DNA from: an uncultured Bacteroidales bacterium
GTDB taxonomy: Bacteria > Bacteroidota > Bacteroidia > Bacteroidales > P3
Direction of reading: 5' to 3'
Length of the DNA stretch: 64,000 nucleotides
Assembly (NCBI GenBank): GCA_937884485.1
Contig: CALGCG010000056.1
Location: forward strand, 5,581 to 69,580
Position 1 is the stretch's first letter. Every line of letters begins with the position of its first letter. Below the pieces are notes generated by a model. That model was not told the DNA's origin, searched no databases, and saw only the letters and a program-made list of their open reading frames with translations. The position numbers and the translations under genes are program-made. This document shows positions 60,577 through 64,000 of this stretch, one piece after another.

Positions 60577-62355
60577 TTATTTTAGTATTTCTTCGGGTTT
60601 GACGATGGTGATAATCTTCTTGCCGCTGGGCGACATTTCGGGCATGGGGCTGGCGAAGAGGTCGGCCACCAGCTGCTGCATCTCTTCCTGGCCGAGCACG
60701 GTGCCGGCCTTGACGGCCATCTGGCGCGCCAGCGAGGCGCAGAGGGTCTGGGTGCGGTTGTTGAATTTCTGCAGGGTCGAGCTCTTGTAGTCGATGAGTA
60801 TGCGGTCGAACGTGGTCTGCAGCTCGCTCTCCTTCATGTCGGCAGGCGTGGCGCTGACCACGAAAGTGCACTGCCCCACGGGGTCGATGGCGAAGCCGTG
60901 CTCGCGCAGGTCGGGCAGCAGCTCGCCGAAGAGCTCGGCGTCGGCGGGGGTGAACTGGCAGTTCACCGGGAAGAGCAGCGTCTGGGAGTGCTGGGGAGCC
61001 TGATGGCTGCTCTGGGTAAGCCTGTCGTAGAGCACACGCTCGTGGGCCCTCTGCTGGTCGATGACCGCCAGGCCCGAGGAGAGGGTGGTGACAATGTAGC
61101 GTCCCTGCAGCTGCAGGCAGCTTGCCGCCGGCGGCTCCATCGGCACCGCCGGCGCCAGGGGTTCCAGCTCGTCGACCAGCGGCTCCGGCACCTCCTTCTT
61201 TTTCGGCGCCTCGCTGCGCTCCAGCGTCAGCCTTGTCTGCGCTCCCGTGGCGCGGAAGGGGTTGTAGTCGGGATTGTAGCTAATCCGCGGCTCGGGCGGT
61301 ATGTAGCCTTTGGGGGCGGGGGGGATGTTGAACTCCTCCGGGGTGTCGAATTCCAGCTCGGTGGCCAGGGTGAACTGCCCCAGGGCTTTCTTCACCGCCG
61401 ACCGCAGGAGGGCGAACATGGCGTGCTCGTCGGCAAACTTCACCTCCGTCTTGGTGGGGTGTATGTTGATGTCTATGCGCGAAGGGTCCACCTGCAGCCC
61501 TATGAAGTAGCTCGGATAGCTCCGCTCCGGCAGCAGGTCGGTGTAGGCTTTCTCCACTGCCGCGCTCAGGGCGGGGTGCTTGATGAAGCGCCCGTTGACG
61601 AAGAGGTACTGCTCGCCGCGCGTCCGGCGGGCATAGTAGGGCTTGCCGACGAATCCGTTTATCTTCAGTATGTCGGTCTCTTCCTCCACTTTGAAGAAAC
61701 GCTCCTTGTAGGCATTGCCGTAGAGGCCTGCGATGCGCTGCAGCATGCTCCCCGGTTTGAGGTCGTAGAGCAGCTTGCCGTTGCTCGTCAGGCTGAAGCC
61801 CAGGTCGTAGTGTATCAGCGTCACGCGGCGGAACACCTCCTCGATGTGGCTCAGCTCGACGTTGTCTTTCTTCAGGAAGTTCCTTCGTGCCGGCACGTTG
61901 AAGAAGAGGTTCTTCACCGCCATCGACGTGCCTGGCGGACAGGCCGTGGGCTGCTGGCTGACAATCTGCGACCCCTCGATCACCACCTCCGTGCCCAGCT
62001 CGCTGTCGTGCATGCGGGTGCGCAGCTCCACCTGCGCGATGGCCGCTATCGAGGCCAGGGCCTCGCCGCGGAAGCCCATGGTCTGTATGGCGAAGAGGTC
62101 GTCGGCACGGTGTATCTTGCTTGTGGCGTGGCGCTCGAAGCACAGGCGCGCATCGCTGTCGCTCATGCCTTTGCCGTTGTCCACCACCTGTATCAGGGTC
62201 CGCCCGGCGTCCTTCACCACCAGGTCAATCTGTGTGGCGTCGGCGTCCATGGCGTTCTCCAGAAGCTCTTTGACGGCTCCCGACGGACGGTCCACCACTT
62301 CGCCGGCCGCTATCTGGTTGGCCACGCTGTCGGGCAGTATGTTGATGATATCCAC
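60577..62355 (-). CDS. mutL: DNA mismatch repair protein MutL
   Basis: 592 aa. GHKL ATPase motifs: ELLENAMDAD, VVDNGKGM, GFRGEALASIA and GTSMAVKNLFFN. The C-terminal part has a motif at VIDQQRAHERVLYD where endonuclease-type MutL proteins normally have DQHA(x)2E(x)4E; the His is Gln and the final Glu is Asp here. Couples MutS to downstream repair. Upstream of rhomboid. Confidence 0.95.
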   Translation of the reverse strand: MDIINILPDSVANQIAAGEVVDRPSGAVKELLENAMDADATQIDLVVKDAGRTLIQVVDNGKGMSDSDARLCFERHATSKIHRADDLFAIQTMGFRGEALASIAAIAQVELRTRMHDSELGTEVVIEGSQIVSQQPTACPPGTSMAVKNLFFNVPARRNFLKKDNVELSHIEEVFRRVTLIHYDLGFSLTSNGKLLYDLKPGSMLQRIAGLYGNAYKERFFKVEEETDILKINGFVGKPYYARRTRGEQYLFVNGRFIKHPALSAAVEKAYTDLLPERSYPSYFIGLQVDPSRIDINIHPTKTEVKFADEHAMFALLRSAVKKALGQFTLATELEFDTPEEFNIPPAPKGYIPPEPRISYNPDYNPFRATGAQTRLTLERSEAPKKKEVPEPLVDELEPLAPAVPMEPPAASCLQLQGRYIVTTLSSGLAVIDQQRAHERVLYDRLTQSSHQAPQHSQTLLFPVNCQFTPADAELFGELLPDLREHGFAIDPVGQCTFVVSATPADMKESELQTTFDRILIDYKSSTLQKFNNRTQTLCASLARQMAVKAGTVLGQEEMQQLVADLFASPMPEMSPSGKKIITIVKPEEILK

Positions 62356-62365
62356 TGTTCGATTC

Positions 62366-62405
62366 TTGATTTCTAAATTCCTAATTCCTAATTTCTAATT
62401 CCCGA
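62366..62405. repeat. ATTAGGAATT-type junction repeat
   Basis: Tandem TTCTAATT/TTCCTAATT-type units between the mutL start and the next gene. The complement of the arrays at 26688. The end of the DUF5106 gene (GIRN, stop) is encoded by it. Confidence 0.82.
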
Positions 62406-63836
62406 TTTCTCATAGCTGTCCAGAAAGCCCATGAGACTCTTCACGGGGAGGGTCTTGTTCATGATGATGTCGCGCCGCTGGTTGAGGATGATCATCGTCG
62501 GCGCGCCGTGCACGTTGTAGGCCTCCTGGTAGTCGATGTTGACGTTCGGCCCGCCGACGTTCACCCAGCGGAAGTCGTGCTCTTTCACATACTTCTTCCA
62601 CTTCGGCACGTCGCTCTCGTAGCCCACGGCGTAGACCTCGAAGCGCTTCTCGCCCTTGGCCGCCATGTCGTCGTAGAGCTTCTTCAGCTCCTCGCTCTGC
62701 TCCTGGCAGTGGTGGCAGTCGGGGTCCCAGAACCACAGGATGACATACGGCGTGGGGAACCTGTGGCTGCTGATCCAGTCCTCGGGGTTCGGGCTCTGGT
62801 TGGTGTCGGCCATCCACAGCTCCTGCCCGTGGGCGCCGATGAGGCTCTGCTTGATGCGGTTGTAGTTGTAGCGCATATTGGTCAGCGTGCCCGGCAGGGC
62901 CCAGGGGCAGCGCCCTTTGAGGTAGTACTCCGATGCCAGGTGGCACCACACGGCGTCCCACCCGATGTTGCGCGTCGAGCGGTAGTAGCGCGGCTCTATG
63001 TGGTCGAACACGTAGCGCAGCATCGCCGTGTCGTCGCCGATGCGCGCCGCCAGACGGTCGATTTCCTTGATGATGGTGTCGCTGTCGGCATGGTAGAGCT
63101 GGCCGAAGAAGAAGTAGTTCAGCTTGTCGTACAGGTTGGGCGTATACTTGAGGTACTGGAACCTCGCCTTGCCGCTCTTCATGCGCCAGGAGGCGCTCTG
63201 GTCGTCGAAGTAGCGGTCCCAGTAGTGCGTGCGGTAGTAGTAGGGCTTGTCCTGCACCGTGTCCGGCACGTCGGTGTCGTCGAAGAAGTTCACCAGGTCG
63301 AAGAACAGCTGCGGCTTCTTGGGATGGCGCGCCTGGGCCTCGTAGGCCAGCATGCGCTCCGTCAGGGCCTGCTCCTCGGCCTCGGCCTGGGCCTTGGTGG
63401 CGGCGTCCTGCTTGCGCTTGCGTATCTCGGCCACCTCGGCGCGGGCCTCGTCCTCCTTGGCCATGTAGGCAAACATGGCGCTCAGGGCCTCGCTGCCCTT
63501 CACCTTCACCGTCGAGGGCGTCAGCTTCGCGTCGGCCGTGAGGGTGAACTGGCGGCTGTCGTCGACGACAAAGTTGCCCACGGCTTTCTCGCCGTCCTGG
63601 TGCACCAGGGCGTAGATGCCGCGCTCCCACGGCCGCTTGCCCTTGAAGACGAAGCTGCCGTCCTTGGCCACACGCGCCGAGTCGACAATGCGCAGCTGGT
63701 CGCGGTAGTGGCGGGCAATGTATAGGGTGCTGTCCTTCAGCCCGTCCAGCCTGAAGGTCATCTTGTATGACTGCGCTCCGGCGCCCAGGGCGGCGCCCAG
63801 CAGCAGTGCCAGTATGAGAGGTCGTTTCAATTGCAT
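62388..63836 (-). CDS. Secreted thioredoxin-fold protein (DUF4369/DUF5106 + TlpA-like)
   Basis: 482 aa. Signal peptide ending GAGAQS; an N-terminal beta domain with GLKDSTLYIARHY (DUF4369-like, about 20-115); a helical, charged middle (KRKQDAATKAQAEAEEQALTER) and DUF5106-like part; then a thioredoxin fold with WFWDPDCHHCQEQ (CxxC) and HGAPTMIIL (cis-Pro). Predicted periplasmic disulfide reductase. First gene of the unit with mutL and rhomboid. Its stop falls in the junction repeat. Confidence 0.85.
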   Translation of the reverse strand: MQLKRPLILALLLGAALGAGAQSYKMTFRLDGLKDSTLYIARHYRDQLRIVDSARVAKDGSFVFKGKRPWERGIYALVHQDGEKAVGNFVVDDSRQFTLTADAKLTPSTVKVKGSEALSAMFAYMAKEDEARAEVAEIRKRKQDAATKAQAEAEEQALTERMLAYEAQARHPKKPQLFFDLVNFFDDTDVPDTVQDKPYYYRTHYWDRYFDDQSASWRMKSGKARFQYLKYTPNLYDKLNYFFFGQLYHADSDTIIKEIDRLAARIGDDTAMLRYVFDHIEPRYYRSTRNIGWDAVWCHLASEYYLKGRCPWALPGTLTNMRYNYNRIKQSLIGAHGQELWMADTNQSPNPEDWISSHRFPTPYVILWFWDPDCHHCQEQSEELKKLYDDMAAKGEKRFEVYAVGYESDVPKWKKYVKEHDFRWVNVGGPNVNIDYQEAYNVHGAPTMIILNQRRDIIMNKTLPVKSLMGFLDSYEKSGIRN

Positions 63837-64000
63837 CGTTCCAAAAGTTTAATTTATAAAAAACGAACCCCCGGCAGTTTTATTGCATGCGCCGCAAAAA
63901 AAACTTGACAACTTCCCGCACCCCCCGCCCGTTGCACGCCCCGCCGCCCATCCCTGCACACCCCGCCGCCTGCCTCCGCACACCCCCCGCAGCCGCCCCC
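63837..64000. other. Upstream region with C-rich low-complexity tail
   Basis: The ~60 bp before the DUF5106 gene are A+T rich. From about 63910 to the window edge the plus strand is cytosine-rich, with repeated CACACCCCGCCGCC. No gene or known element is seen. Confidence 0.5.

Noticed and set aside
1..64000. tRNA or rRNA genes
   Set aside because: I searched by eye for T-loop (GTTCGAATC-type) and acceptor patterns and found none that fold convincingly; a tRNAscan run would be decisive.

Overview
The window looks like chromosomal DNA from an uncultured member of the order Bacteroidales. The support is: (i) repeated matches to the Bacteroidetes promoter form (-33 TTTG, about 19 bp, -7 TAnnTTTG) and few Shine-Dalgarno sites; (ii) clade-typical genes such as a DUF6266 protein, a Porin_10 porin, a DUF3127 protein, a TolQ/ExbB-ExbD-ExbD operon, eukaryote-type glycyl-tRNA synthetase, DUF5106 thioredoxin-fold protein and many SPII lipoproteins; (iii) short A+T-rich repeats at gene junctions. 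Most of the window is fairly G+C rich. Two segments, about 11.3-22.4 kb and 50.8-52.5 kb, are visibly A+T richer.

Layout. 0-11 kb: a cut-off secreted protein, an MFS and an NSS transporter, DUF2461, a three-gene operon ending in a CPA1/RCK cation antiporter, and the operon nfo-lipoprotein-lipoprotein-phzF. At 11.0-11.3 kb back-to-back promoters drive nfo to the left and, to the right, a long hairpin RNA that resembles 6S RNA. 11.3-22.4 kb is a mosaic accessory island: two lipoproteins, an Eco57I-type methylase with a lost C-terminus, a large PLD-SNF2 helicase, a fragment of a DUF6266 gene, an AAA ATPase with an unrecognised partner, and a Fic protein that has lost its N-terminus. 22.4-33 kb: intact DUF6266 gene, glyS, histidine kinase, LolC/FtsX-type permease, tpiA, serC-serA, an ATP-grasp-like protein carrying a 7-bp tandem repeat, and mntP. 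32.8-38.5 kb: two divergent ECF sigma/anti-sigma units, one of which runs into two paralogous outer-membrane proteins. 38.8-49.3 kb: a long leftward series (cls, HAD phosphatase, SBF transporter, DUF151 nuclease, rdgB, Porin_10, trxB, flippase-like protein, panD, 5-FCL, DUF3127). 49.8-64 kb: corA, two paralogous lipoproteins, the ExbB/ExbD motor operon, polyprenyl synthase, TPR protein, valS, rhomboid, mutL and a DUF5106 thioredoxin-like protein.

How the genes fit together. The island carries a methylase-helicase operon and an ATPase-partner operon whose promoters share an identical 20-bp core. The combination resembles the helicase-methylase-ATPase (Hma) class of predicted phage defence, but with a PLD nuclease-like domain on the helicase and an extra partner gene. 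Broken genes at the left end, in the middle and at the right end show that the region was built by several insertions or deletions. The rest is housekeeping and envelope biology.
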